A stretch of 64,000 nucleotides of DNA from Otis tarda. Lineage: Eukaryota; Chordata; Aves; Otidiformes; Otididae. A model generated the notes under the pieces. That model was not told the origin of the DNA. It was given only the letters and a program-made list of their open reading frames with translations, and ran no database searches. Positions 13,001 to 25,319 of this stretch are shown here, piece by piece. The stretch spans positions 78,562,463 to 78,626,462 of the forward strand of contig CM048554.1 of NCBI GenBank assembly GCA_026413225.1, read 5' to 3'. The position numbers and the translations under genes are program-made. How positions within the stretch are numbered: the stretch's first letter is position 1; each line of letters begins with the position of its first letter.

Positions 13001-16000
13001 AGATCTGATAGAACAGATTTTAGAATGTTTAGTAGGTGTTTTTTTAATTCTTGAAGAAAAGAGGGCATTGCTAGGAGGACAATCTGACAGGCTACTTTCT
13101 TAGTGTAGGTAAGAGACTGTAGTGCAGGAAAGGGAAGCACTAGTTAGTGAAAGAGATGGCATTTACTGGTGCATTGTTTGCAAAAGCATGAATTAACACT
13201 AACAAAATCCTATTCCAATTAGTCTGAGCAAAGATTTTATCTTCAGATGTACTATATATCTGCCTGAAAATCTTGAATATGATTTTCATCTTGACAATGC
13301 ACCTTTAAGATCTTTTGCTCCCTTACTATCTGCAGTTCAGTCCCACAGTCCTCTCTCTGTGACCAGTCCTTTAAAGTCAATGGTGACATACAAAATCCTC
13401 TAAGAAATTCTTCGTTTCTGATGGTTATTTATTCATGCATCTCCTTCACACTCAGATCAATCACCTTACAAATAATGTGTATCTTTAACAATTACCACTA
13501 ATTTCTGAAGCCAATTACAAACACTTAAAAATTATTTTACCTTTATCTTTGTTTCTAGGTTGCAATAGTTTCTAAACTAGAATCACACACAATGAACAGG
13601 ATGCCCTGCTGAATGTACTGGTAGTTAAAATCAGTGTGCATGCTACAGCCACACAGACCCCTGTACAAGAAACCATGCATTCCTTACAGGGTTAACTTCT
13701 GCTCTACATTTCCCATCCATTAAACAGTTTTTGCAAAACATGCTACAAAACACATGTGATTTTGATTCATAAAACACCTATTACAAATGTAACATGCTTT
13801 CTTTAATTAACACACACAAACACCCCAAACCAAACAATGAAACAGACAGACAAAGCAGGTTTGGCACAGCCAAACAAGAATTTAATCACTGTAGTAGAGA
13901 GCCTATTAAGCACTGTGCTGAAACGGAAACTTTTTTACTAACTGCATTTACAAACGTTTGAGGACCGTATTATGCCTCCAAATGTGTAAACTGTCCACCT
14001 CTCCTGCCTGGACGGAGGGTTCAGCTCCTTCCCCCTCCCCACACGTCAGTGGCTCTCCCTTGTTTCTGGGTAGGGTCTCTACAGCCCTAACTAACAGAGG
14101 GGCCTGGGGAAAAGGCAGATCGTGAAGGGCTCTGCCAGGAGGATTCTCACCGTCCCCTCGTGAACACAGATACACAATACTGCAGTTACGAAGTTTTTCA
14201 GAAGTTTCCCCGATAGCTACCACATCCCATTAACCCTGCCAGAAATCACAGCCCTATACAGGTGCGGCCTCAACTGTCTCTACATCGCTGAATTGCTGTC
14301 CCAAGATCCCAAGGCGCTTTCACTGCAAGGGTGAACTTCATTACCCTTCACTAGAACCTGCCTGCACCCATGGTAGGAGCATTTCACATCCTACCACTCT
14401 TTCCTCCTGTGAGGCAACGACTTGCGGCTCAGCAATTTTTCAATAGGGAGATGAAAAAAACCCACAGTATTATCAGCCCAAGAGCTCTGCATTAAAGCAG
14501 ACTGGCAGATTGGTGGTCAGGTGAATTTAGGTAAGACATTAAATATTATGCATGCACAGTACAAAAAAAAAGTAGCCTATTGTGAGAAGTATATACAAGT
14601 TACATAAATGACAAGTTCATGCATACACATTATGTTAAGTTGTATCATTTTCAGTTAACTTATTATTAAGCAGCACTGGCCCAAACCCTAGTTTACTGCT
14701 CTACATTTTAGGCACTGTACAGGGAACAAATCAGATCACAAAACAGCCCTCAAGTTTTTGAGTGCAAAAAGCACACTTACAAAACCAAAATGATGTAAAC
14801 TACATACGTCCAGTAAGAGCATTGATATAAAAGACTTAAAATCCATTTTACTGTCCAGTTTATTGAACAACATTCACAGGCCACTGGGAGCACTTCACAT
14901 GAGAAGACAGAGCAGAATTTGGCCCATCAGGTCTATCATATCCACAAGAAAAGGGATGTCATGGTTTCATTACATTAAGGAGGAATTTTTGTTTGCTGTT
15001 GAAATAATTCTCACAATTTCCATCCACCTGATGTACTATTGTTTTTAATACCTGGGGGAGAGGGTAGCAAACAGGTTTGTGAATAATTCTTTGATCTTGT
15101 AACACTTTAGTGTCAACAAGAGCTAATTCTTAAGATGTGGAATCTACGTGTCTGAGGCCAGGTAATTAAACAGGGTAAGATAACGATACCTATCTGTTAA
15201 ATACAGGGAGTAGCTGGGGGTCTAATCCAAAGTTTACAGAACTTAGCTTGGTTCTATTAGGTATATTCTAGATTAAAACTTCTATATAATTCTAGTATTT
15301 CCAATATAACGAGTCTAAGAATATTCAGAAATTACTACACATGGCCAGCAGAGGCTTTTTAAAACTCTGTATTTCCACTAAAATTGTATTATTACAAATA
15401 GCCCATAAAACCAACCAAGATTTTGATTACTAGCTTGCAAAACATAGTTGTAAAATGAAATAAAACATTTTAAAAATTATAGCACATGTGCACTATTAAG
15501 ACATTTTAAAGACACCTGTACTTTGAAAAAAAAATATAAGTTCAGGTTTATTCTAGTCTACTTAAAGTACACAAGGGCTATCACTTTCACTCTCAGTTTC
15601 AGGCCAGAGATTATTTTGGTGCATGTGACCATAAACAAATAAAGTTGTAACACAAATGTTAAAGTAGCCTCAAGTGGCACTATAATAAAAGCAATCTAGG
15701 AAAAAAAAAAAAAATCCCTCAATGCTGCACACCTATAAATTACCATGACTAATTAGAAGAGGGCCTCTCTGGGAACAGAGTATCTTTGATGGGAAAGTCA
15801 CTATCAGCTATGTTCATGAGAAGTACACACTTATGAATGTACTAACAACAGTGGTGTTTTCTAATAGAGCATCATAAGACGTGTAGAAGTCATGGAATAT
15901 TACTTTGACTTTGTCGACAAATTCATACACTCCAAATATTAATTATACATGTATTCACTCAGATTTTACCCGTTAAACAATTTTAACAGGAGAAAATAAT

Positions 16001-19000
16001 AACCTATGATGCTAACAAAACCAAAACAAACCTTTCAGCCTCCCTCCTTCTAAAAAATTAACTCCAGCACTAGATTAGAACTTTGGAATAGAAAGTGTCT
16101 GTGTCATTTCTTGGCTTCTGCACTGATACTAGAACAAGGATATTCTGCATAGTCTAAGACAGGTAACTTTTCAAATGTATTGATGTATTTGATTTTCAAA
16201 GTTATACATATGGAACAATTAGGGAGCTACACTTTTCAGATTATTCTCAATGAATTCCACTAAGCTCTCACCTATCTGCTAAAAAGATATATCCAAATTA
16301 TTACAAACATGCTCTGTAAATAGACTTACTTCTGTTCTGTAGAACTGAGAAATACATATTATTGTCACGAATTTCTTTTTTTTTTTGTTTTATAAGTAAT
16401 GCTGTTTTAAAACTGCAATTCAAAATATTTCAGTGCCACAGCTTAACTGTAATCAATAAAACAAGGGGGGGAAAAAAAAAAAAAAAAAAAGAGAAACATG
16501 TAAGATTGAACTGAAGTGTGACCCAAAAAAAGATTCCTGAAACATTCCACTTCCAAGGAGAGCTCAGATGCTTGTACTCATTCCAATACCCACAAGTGCC
16601 TTTTTTCTTGAAAAGTCACTAACACTTTCATTGTTTCTCCATCCCTAGCTGAAAGTAACACCAGTATTCTGCTATTTTGCACCAGAGGAGACCGCAGTTC
16701 TCATTCACATTTCTGTGACAGTAACTTCCAGCTCTCTTTCCTCCTATACCTTCACCTTACCCTGGCAGCTGCTTGTTTGCATCGTTGGCCACGCTTCCAC
16801 GGTGCCAGGACTGCCCACCCTTGTTTGTGGAGACCATGGCGTTTCTCTGATATGAAAAATTATAAAAATCAGATATGAAAACCAAAACTTGCTATGCAGC
16901 TTCACAAGCACTTATGCTAGCTCAACAGGGAGAGTGCTATAAAAGCTCCTGAAGCTTACTTAAGCAGCAGCACTGCTGCCAAGTGTAAAAATAAAATCAT
17001 GGCCATAGGACTCCCACCAAGAAGGGTGGCTGTAGCAGTTTCAACCTCCACCTGTTCACCACACTGCTACTGCAAAGCCAACTCAGCTGCTTGCAGAGCA
17101 GCTGCTGACTTGCTGCATGTTACAGCTTTGCATGTTAGGGGGAAAAAAAAAAAAAAAAAAAAAAAATCAGTGCCAGTTTTCCTTAATACAGCAGACTGTA
17201 AAACTTGCAGCAGTTTCCACAGCTGCTCCACAAGCAGCTGAGAAGTCTCTGGAGTGGGGATCTGGAATTCCCTCTAGCCATCTCCCAAGGAGTTAACCCC
17301 CCATTTTAACTGAGAATAATCTGAGGAAAAGCCTAGACACCAATTTCTCCAACTAGATATGCTTGAGCAATCGAAAGCACTGCCCTACTTTCCATGCAGA
17401 GGTGTTTACTGATACTCTGCTGATGTAAAAGCAATTTAAGTATTCATTGCTTTCACCAGTCATATCCAGCAAGCAAAACTAGCTAGTCCAAGCAGAACTA
17501 GCTAGCTAGTCCCAAGTAACTGTCCCTTAGAAAGAGCTAAGTATCACGGAATACCTTCCTATCAGTCATGATAACTTTCAGCTGATTTAACAAAAAAGGG
17601 GGAAAAAAGCACCCTTAAATACAAAAAATGCAAATGGTATGTCCTTATTTCTTTGTGTTCGTTTAAGAAACATCATAAACAGTCTTTACCCTCTACAGTT
17701 TCTAGGCTGCTAGGATCTTACTTAAATTATACCTTTACAGTCACTTTTATATACCTTTGTAGATACTGATGGGCCTAATTTTGCTTCTGATTATAATTAG
17801 TGGGGAAAGATGACAGGCCTTTACTGAGATGGGTTACATAAGGAAGATGAATTAAACAATATTTACATGGGAGCATACTTTGTAAAGAGTCTAAAAACAA
17901 ACTCTGGATGGCTCTAGATATACTTACTACTTCAGTAATGTAGTTGCAAACCAGGACAAGCAACAATAACAACATTTTTTCCCAATTTGACAATTCATTT
18001 CCTTTTAGCTTCGGTTCATGTATCTGCTTTGATATCTTATGTTTGTGCCCCAGACAAAATATCCTCTTCCTTCCAGTATCCCAACCCTTGCACACAACTT
18101 CCTCAGTCTTGGAGAAAAGGAGGATAGCATGCTCTGGAAAGGGTGTACTTACTGCTCTGCCAAAGAGGGACATCTCTTTCTTAAGACAAAACAGTTCCAT
18201 TGCAGGCCTCTGTCTTTGGGCCACTTACACTTAAACTTCTTCAGCAAAATCTCATCTGATGCAACACCATTTAGGTTGAACGGGACTTGCAATTCACTTA
18301 AATACTACAGACATCTATTGATAAAAATACACTGTAATGTTGGGTTTAGATGAAATAGATGAAATATGGAAGGTATTTCCACAGATGGTGGCTCCGTAAC
18401 ATAAATACCAAATTACAAGTTTCTCCAGACAACCATCTTAGACCATCAAGCTCTCAGTGAATGATTTTGCCATCTGTCTATGTGTCCATAGGTAGGACTT
18501 GAAATATAGAAGTGGCCTAATTAGTAGCCAAAATAAATAAATAAATAATCCCAAACAAGGCTCTACTACTCCACTTCACATATCCACAATTGCCATAATT
18601 TAAAGTCATTTTTCTCTGTATGCTGCAACACAAACTGGTGAGTGCCAAAGCTTGGCTCTGGATCTCCAACAGTTACCCATTACAGGTTCTACATGCATTG
18701 AGGCTGCCGAACAGACTTCGATACCCACGTCCTTAGCGTAGGTCTTACCTCTGCAGGATCTCTCATACACATGCTCACTGCAGACACACGTTTACTCCAC
18801 ATTCACTTCCTTCCTCAGCTTCCCTCTCTAAATCCTGCTAGCCACTTTTGTTTTGATTAGGACTGGGCTTGCCTGGTCACCAACAGAAGTCAAAAGACGA
18901 CAAGTCCATAGTACCATACTCTGCATGGACACTTCTGTACTTCAAACGGGCACTGCTATGTCATATTTAACAAGAAGGAGCAATGTAATATTGATCCTAC

Positions 19001-20374
19001 TTACTTGCCCAGAGCTTCCAGTTATTCTGAGCGATTAAGTAGCTTTTAACAGGCTCCTAACGATGCAGAAATGAAAAAGATGTGCTAAAGGAATGAAAGC
19101 ATCCTTGCAAAAGCAGAGGATCACGTGTGTTACAACATAAGAAAGTCAGCATTCAGCATATGATGGCATGCTCAACTTTATCCTAGAAAAAGTAGTTCAA
19201 ATGTGGCTAAAATACTAGGAATTTAAAGAACAGGCATCTGATTCATCATCAAAAAGGACAGTCGGTCAAATTAAGGGAAAAGACTTCTCAGATATTGCTT
19301 TCATGTCTAATTTTCCATTTATTCTTTTTACAATCACAACTGAACAGTCTCAGTAATTTTCCCTCCTTCTTTTGTTATAGGTACTTGCAACAATAAGAGC
19401 AAAATTTATAATATACAAACAATAGAGCATGCAGAAGGACTCAATGGAAGAAAAAAGGCTCTATTCCCGTTTTATCAAATCTTGCAATAACAGTAATTTG
19501 TAGCAACAGTAAGAAAGTGCAGACGAAAGTGAAAAATTTCAAACCAGCCATGTTCCTTTTAATGAGAAAACAAAATACACCAACTCCCGCATGCTGCTCC
19601 TCCCTTCCTTCCTCTCCCCAACTCATAAAAGAAGATCCCAAAGAACGATGTTTAAGGTCTCAGTTCAGAAATTCTGTATCAATCCCTTAACATGCTAAGA
19701 ATTTTGGATTACAGAGCCAAGTCTCAACAAACAACATCTAAACTGAACAATCCATCTCATCCTAAAAGATCACATTATTCAGAAACAGAACGTAAAATTA
19801 CAACTCTTGATATTCACAAACATGTATTTAATTGCATATAGATGGTACATCTACCACCCTGCCCTTATCATCTTTAATATCTGGGCTTCACACTAAGCAA
19901 AGGAAAACAGACACGTTTCTAAAACAGTTCATACAAAATGTGTGAAAAAAAAGAATCCACAGCATTGTTGCCCTACTGCCAGCATCCAAAGAAGTAGTAT
20001 GTATCTAAGTTGTACGTACAATTCTGAACATGCAAAAAAGAATTTTAACAAACATCATCCTTTTCTCAGGTTTTATGAAAGCTTGAGCTCTTCTTCATTC
20101 TTAGCAATGAAGACCTTGTGCACCACAAAAGGTTTCACTCACTTCACCTCTCCAGTCTGTGTTACCCTTTCACGAATAGATCTTTTTCTAAAATTTAACA
20201 AGAGCTGTTTGCACATAACTATGTGCAGAATTCACACCATAAAAGAGAAAGAAGCAAGCTATATTATTCATTCCATGCTAACCTACTAAAAGTCCAAATG
20301 ACAATACTGAGCCAACTTCAGTAAGGTACACATTCCTTGGATTTAACAGTTACAAAGGACTAAGATTGCTACTC

Positions 20375-20396
20375 TTTTTTTTTTTTTTTTTTTTTT
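20375..20396 (+). repeat. Poly(T) run, 22 nt
   Basis: Uninterrupted homopolymer in LIN28B intron 2. Similar runs in the intron are G7A19 at 16465-16490 and A24 at 17143-17166. Confidence 0.95.
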
Positions 20397-23300
20397 CCAA
20401 AAGAAACACAGTGGACCAGGCACATTGCTGGACTGGGAATGGCTTGTCTTCCAAAAATTAAATAGTTTTTAGGACTTGTAATTTTTGTGTGACACTGAAT
20501 GACTGAAACACAACTTCAAAGATATAAGCTGTATCAGAATAAAGCCAGGAAAGGACAAGAGTGTAAGTGTACCCTATTTACACTGTACACACACACACAG
20601 ATGCACATATAGAACAGCTCATACCTTAAATAATGCATCTAGGTCTAGGTACCTCATTATCAGAAGGATAAACAACAACTTGTAGTTGTTCAGATAAGTA
20701 GTTCATAGAAGATCAATTAAAATGACTAGTGTTGGAGGAAGAGTTAAAAACTCAATACTGTAGCTGTTTCATGAACAGAACTTTCATTGGGTGAAGGGGA
20801 AGAGAAGTCCAAACAAAAGCATCGTCCTCTAAAAATATATCAATATGTACAATTAGTGAAGTGCTGACTTTAGAAAAACATGACTATAATCTGCTCACAA
20901 CCAAGAGGAAATTCCAAGAAGAAAGCAAAATTATTTACTACAAGCTCGAAAGTCCAAGTATAATGATCTGAAACCATTACAGGAATTTTGACTCAACATC
21001 CAGTAAGTTTTTGCTTCTAGTAAGCTCTCATAAACTAAGCATAACTTCATCAAGAAAAGGTAAGATAAGGCAGTAAAAAAATATTGTTGCAGGCTTCAAG
21101 CTAGCTTTGACAGTACTTGGACTAAGTAAGACAGAAGCTTCTCTCCTCTGCTTAGACTGTCTGATTCTATAAAATGATACTGATACTAGTAGCTACAAAC
21201 ATTGTGGATCAAGTGAGTGCATGCAACACTATGTGCATATGCTTAAATAAATGATTAAGTGTTTTCAAAGCAGTTTTGAACAGCAATATTTCATTTAAAT
21301 AGATTAATAAACTGGCATCTTTGCCTTGAAAAGGCCTTTTCACATGACTAAATTTTTAAAAGTAATGAAACTAATAGGAATAGGGTCCAGTTACTGTTCA
21401 GGCAGCAGACTCTGTTGTACAAGCAGCACTGTTAAATAACATCACTGATTTAAAGACATTTTTATGCTCTGGCTGCTACTGTTACCACTGGTCAGCTAGT
21501 CAGCTGACACAAAGCATTCTATATAGCCAGATGAATTATCTAAAAAGTACTCTGAAACAAAATAGATACTGCTTCTCCCCCTTACATTAAACAGAAAAGT
21601 TCTGCTTTTGTCTGATGGAAAGAAGATTCATGTCACCATGAAGTTTACATATACCCTAGATTTCATCAGAAAAAATAAGGTGGGAAATGTATTTTCTTTG
21701 TTGTAAGAGTAATCCATTGCAGAATACTAGTAACTTCACTAATATCTCTAAGTAATACTCAAAATGACTGAGGCGCAGTGCTTATATGCAAGGAAACATG
21801 CTATTTTTCACTGCATTTTACACTGCAATATGTCTTAGCAACCTATCGATAAATTGTAGCTTATTAAAGTGTAAACCAACATGTCTAACATTTCCTTCTT
21901 GTTTCCTCCTTTAGGGGACACAACAGAATAGCGACAAATTTACCACATACTTTATTATTATTTTTTATGACTGCTTTCTGTTATGGAACAGCACACCTTG
22001 TCTAGTATTACTTAAAATGTATCACGTTATCATGCAGTTCAACACTTCTCTATTTCCACAGCTCTAAGAATATCTTTGTTTCCAAATGTGTTCTTTTATT
22101 AACAACAATGCAATGCTTCCAATGTTTATCTTCTATTATTTGAGAAGGAAAAGGAATGACATGTATTAACACAAAATCAAAGGAGAAAAAAGGTTTTTTA
22201 TGTATAAATGTATTTATGAAACTGTAAAGAGCAATTTCACGACTTAAAAAGATACAAAGAAGGGAAGAAAGGGGGCAAAACAGGAAGAAGACTGCCCCTT
22301 CTTTGGTATTTCATTCATTCAATTCTAAAAATAAAAAGTAGCAAGGAGGAGGGCACCTCATCTGCCCGCACAAAGCAGGAAAAGTGTGAGAATTTAGGAA
22401 CTTTGCTATTGGGTTCTCCACTTTGTACCTAATTCCAAATGCAAGCAGCTAATACTGATGTGCAGGCCCTCGGGCACAGGGTACATGTAAGACAGCAAGA
22501 TGAGGAATCCACTCCACCACCACAAGGAGCAAGGCGACATGCCACAGCAGCAGCACTCTAAGTTTCAGTCACCTTTTTATTAACCCAACGAAAGGTGTAT
22601 TCTTTAAAAAAAAAGCCTGATGAAAGTTACTACAAAATAAGGCCCGGCCATCGAATGGAACATTAAAAGGGAATCACTAGATAATCATGGAACACCCCCC
22701 TGCCCCGTCATTGCAAACGTCATAGAAAATGGACAACCACGTAAAAAGTTAAGATGCCTTTTCGCCTTCCTAACATGGCCCTAGCCGAACCCAAAATGGT
22801 CTCTTTACCTGATACTGCTCTTCGGCTCTCAGATCACAGAGAAGACGGGTAAAATGCAAAATAGCGTTGTTGCAACTGGAGACTAAGAGGAGGACCAGGG
22901 AAGGTCTATACATGATCCTTCTTCACCAACCATGCTACAGACCTTGGGAAAAGCTCCCTTAACCTCATCATTTTGTACGCATCTTGCATGTGAAACGCCT
23001 TCGGGAAGGGATTCACGCCGGCTTCCACGTTCAAAATACAAACGCCATCCACGCTGCTATACTTAAAAACAAAAACAACGGCCACGCGTGCCTTTTCTCC
23101 CGAACTGCCTTACAGAGACGCTGGTTCTGGTCTGACTCCTTAATCGTTGCACTTTTTTTTTTTTCCTAGGAAGTAATATTTAAAATTCAACCAACCATAC
23201 CACATGCACGCTTCAGTGTATCACCACGGGGACGCTCTCAGGTCTGAATTACTGCAAAATAACACTATAATTATGTCTTAATTTCACTAACTAATCTCAG

Positions 23301-23789
23301 ATGAGCTTTTAAAAAGGCATTCGAGGTTTACAAGAAAAGCGTTCCGAACTGTATTCAAATGTTATCTGAAAGAAAACCGACATTTATTTCTCCTTTTCCG
23401 AGCTTAATTTGAATCAGTTTCCAAGGAAAGGCTTATCTGCTCCTCCTGATCACTCCGGTGACAAATGATAAACCCCGTTAAAAAGAAACGCGTGGCATTT
23501 GAAAATAAATAAAAACCACTGGAGAAGTTTAGAACCGAGGAGGAAGATAGGAGGAAACAACATTATCCCTTTGCACAAATCTCCAGCCACAGAGACTAAG
23601 CACAATCTACCGCCGTATTTACTGAAATTGTACGCCGCCAACAAAACCAGTACCCAAGATAACTTTTTAACTACAGATGTACCTAAATACCTAGGAAAAA
23701 TAAGTTACTTCTCTTCCCGTGAAAACCAGAGTCCCACTGAGCTCAACTAAATGTGGCAGGCTGAGATGGAAGACAAAAACGGGTCTTAC

Positions 23790-23974
23790 TTGGTGTACAA
23801 AGACATCAACTGGAGACTCCAAGGGGCTTCCCTCTCGGTTGCTCATGGAGATGAACCCGAACCCCATTCTTACATTGAACCATTTGCAATGGCCGGTCCC
23901 GTGCAAAACCTGGGATTCCTCCTCTTCTTCCTGCTCCGGCAACTTCCCGGGCTCGTCTCCACCTTTACTCGCCC
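23790..23974 (-). CDS. LIN28B: LIN28B coding exon 2 (first part of cold-shock domain)
   Basis: This 185-bp minus-strand exon encodes residues 4-65. It opens with a Gly/Lys/Glu-rich tail containing five consecutive Glu, then enters the cold-shock domain. RNP1 (KWFNVRMGFGFI, residues 34-45) and RNP2 (VFVHQ, 61-65) are intact; their aromatic residues contact the let-7 precursor terminal loop. The exon ends CAC CAA|GTAAGA, a strong donor, at the same HQ junction used in other LIN28 genes. The acceptor follows a long pyrimidine tract and is a tandem CAGCAG, so an exon three bases longer (from 23977) is possible. Residues such as SQVLHGTGHC and SNREGSPL fit LIN28B rather than LIN28A. The remaining cold-shock strands, zinc knuckles and C-terminus are outside the window, so the gene is partial by truncation at the edge, not broken. 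Confidence 0.96.
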
Positions 23975-24939
23975 CTGCTGAGGAAGAGGGAAAGGCGGCG
24001 GGGGGTGGGGGGGACGGGGACAGAAGGAGGGGGAAGGGGGAGAAAAAGAAGGATGGGGGGGACAAGATGCAAAGCAAAGAGTTAAATTCTGGTAACATCC
24101 TTTGGCCACTGTATAAAGGAGTTACTACAGGAGAAAGAGGAAAAAAAGGTGAACAAAACAAAATCAAACCAGTAAACGGCGAAAAGAGCTTTTTTTTTTC
24201 CCCCTTAAATGCTAAAATAAACAACCTTCTCCCCAAAATACGTAAAAAAAAAAAAAAATCACCGGAGGTTACAGAGAGGAAACACTGCGTACGGAGGCTC
24301 TCCCTCTCTTTGCCCAGGGCAGCCCACGTTGCTGTACATACGTGTATTTTTCCATTTAACTCCATCTTTCAGCCACATTACAGCACGGAACGCGATACTT
24401 TACTTGAATATTGCTGGTTTAAGACCGATCCCATTTCTCAACAGAAATTCTCAGCCCAATTAGTCTCTCCTCCCAAGGCGCTGAACCGGGGAGGGGGCGA
24501 GGGGGGAAGGCCGGCCGATGAGGGGTGGAGGAGAGAGAATAAGCAAAATTGGGTAGATTGCACAACTGCTTATTGCACATGCAGCGCCGAAACCACTATT
24601 TTCCAACGTGTAGCCATCCCTCCTTGGAATAAACTTTCGATTAAAGTTGGGACAGGTGTACGGCCGTTTTCTCATCCCACCGCTGCAACTGTGCTTAATC
24701 AAACAGGAACAATTCAAACAATAGCCCCCTGAAAGCTTTTCAAGTTGTGAATCGGTGTGGGCGGTACGGAACAGTTTCTGAGCTGGGTAACAATGGGTTT
24801 GGAGAAAGCCCCCTTGCGCGAGCTGCTAAAAAAGGGTAATGCATAGTTGGGTTAAAAGGGGGGTGGGGGGAAGGGGGGGAGAGAGGGAGAGAGCGAGCGA
24901 GCGAAAATCATAGTAAAACAATAGAAAAAGAAAATTAAC
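23975..24939 (-). other. LIN28B: LIN28B intron 1
   Basis: This 965-bp intron separates the two coding exons (phase 1). In the transcript its last 90 nt or so are nearly all pyrimidine (plus-strand complement 23982-24060 is G/A-rich), ending in CTCAGCAG. Near the donor end another G-rich plus-strand block (24857-24900) is followed by GAGC/GAGA repeats. The plus strand carries a long stop-free frame here, explained by purine richness. A short first intron next to a ten-nucleotide coding exon fits the LIN28B gene structure known in other vertebrates. Confidence 0.8.
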
Positions 24940-24949
24940 CTTCGGCCAT
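24940..24949 (-). CDS. LIN28B: LIN28B coding exon 1 (start codon exon, 10 nt)
   Basis: Read on the minus strand, this short segment encodes Met-Ala-Glu plus the first base of a glycine codon, followed directly by a GT donor (GAAG|GTTAAT). Joining that base to the acceptor at 23974 restores an open frame giving MAEGASKGGDEPGK, which matches the known N-terminus of LIN28B proteins. The start has a moderate context (AACATGG, A at -3 and G at +4). The donor is weak because positions +3 and +5 are T and A rather than A/G and G. LIN28B is an RNA-binding protein that blocks let-7 microRNA maturation and acts in developmental timing and stem cells. The 5' UTR lies to the right; its start site cannot be set from sequence. 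The split-codon match makes the assignment strong. Confidence 0.88.
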
Positions 24950-25136
24950 GTTGCCCCACGGGCCCTCTGCTCCAAACTCGTGAGATGAAAACTTTCCCTG
25001 TGGATCGAAGTGGTCTTCTGCATTAATCTAACATCCTGATTTTGAACGTTCGCAAATTTAGCTCGCATGGTCTAATGTGCTCTCCCTCTTTTGATTTTTC
25101 CCCTTCTCTCTCGCTCCGTTTCTGGCCCCCTGCGCA

Positions 25137-25142
25137 CACGTG
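25137..25142. promoter_or_regulatory. CACGTG E-box in LIN28B promoter
   Basis: A perfect palindromic CACGTG sits in the context CACACGTGAC, the preferred core for MYC/MAX, USF and TFE-type bHLH-ZIP factors, about 190 bp upstream of the LIN28B ATG. Binding is inferred from the motif and position only. Confidence 0.6.
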
Positions 25143-25217
25143 ACTTGCTCAATTACATGCTTTCTTGCTACTAATTTCACATCGGATCCTTAAGGGGTTG
25201 GCAGGAGGCAGGAGCAG

Positions 25218-25222
25218 CCAAT
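25218..25222 (+). promoter_or_regulatory. CCAAT box (inverted relative to LIN28B)
   Basis: AGCCAATCG on the plus strand reads CGATTGGCT in the LIN28B direction, a good NF-Y site. It lies about 270 bp upstream of the start codon and 75 bp beyond the E-box, a usual distance for NF-Y in TATA-less promoters. Confidence 0.55.
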
Positions 25223-25319
25223 CGCCATTTCAACTAGGCTGACACACCGAAATAATTTATGAATGAACAAGAAATTTCCAACGCGGTTTTTTTTTTTCTT
25301 TTCTTTTTTTTTTTTTTCC

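Larger units (their letters stand above)
1..23789 (-). other. LIN28B: LIN28B intron 2 (5' portion, runs off left edge)
   Basis: After the exon 2 donor at 23789-23788, no downstream LIN28B exon was recognised to the left edge. I looked for a minus-strand frame beginning SKL-MEG and for CCHC knuckles. LIN28B has a very long second intron in other vertebrates, so at least 23.8 kb here is plausible. The DNA is AT-rich, with a young CR1 at 1436-1722, a CpG island at about 8.5-10.0 kb, homopolymer runs (16465-16490, 17143-17166, 20375-20396) and a short CA repeat near 20583. Apart from these, 1723-8480 and 10080-23700 show no gene, RNA gene or further clear repeat. A divergent exon could have been missed by eye. 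Confidence 0.7.
24950..25300 (-). promoter_or_regulatory. LIN28B: LIN28B 5' UTR and proximal promoter
   Basis: This stretch immediately upstream of the LIN28B start contains an inverted CCAAT box (CCAAT on plus at 25218-25222) and a canonical CACGTG E-box at 25137-25142. The spacing from the ATG (about 190-270 bp) is typical of a proximal promoter plus 5' UTR. There is no clear TATA box. An upstream ATG at 25068-25066 (ACCATGC) opens a frame that overlaps the main start. MYC is known to activate LIN28B in mammals, and the E-box offers a site for this. The transcription start is not determined. Confidence 0.65.

Noticed and set aside
17775..18224. 149-codon minus-strand frame in LIN28B intron 2 with a Leu-rich stretch
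   Set aside because: It begins with GTG rather than ATG, has no recognisable domain or CpG promoter, and is within chance length for this much sequence.
1..23700. LIN28B exon 3 or 4 (rest of cold-shock domain, CCHC knuckles)
   Set aside because: No minus-strand frame with the expected SKL-MEG start or zinc-knuckle Cys/His spacing was found.
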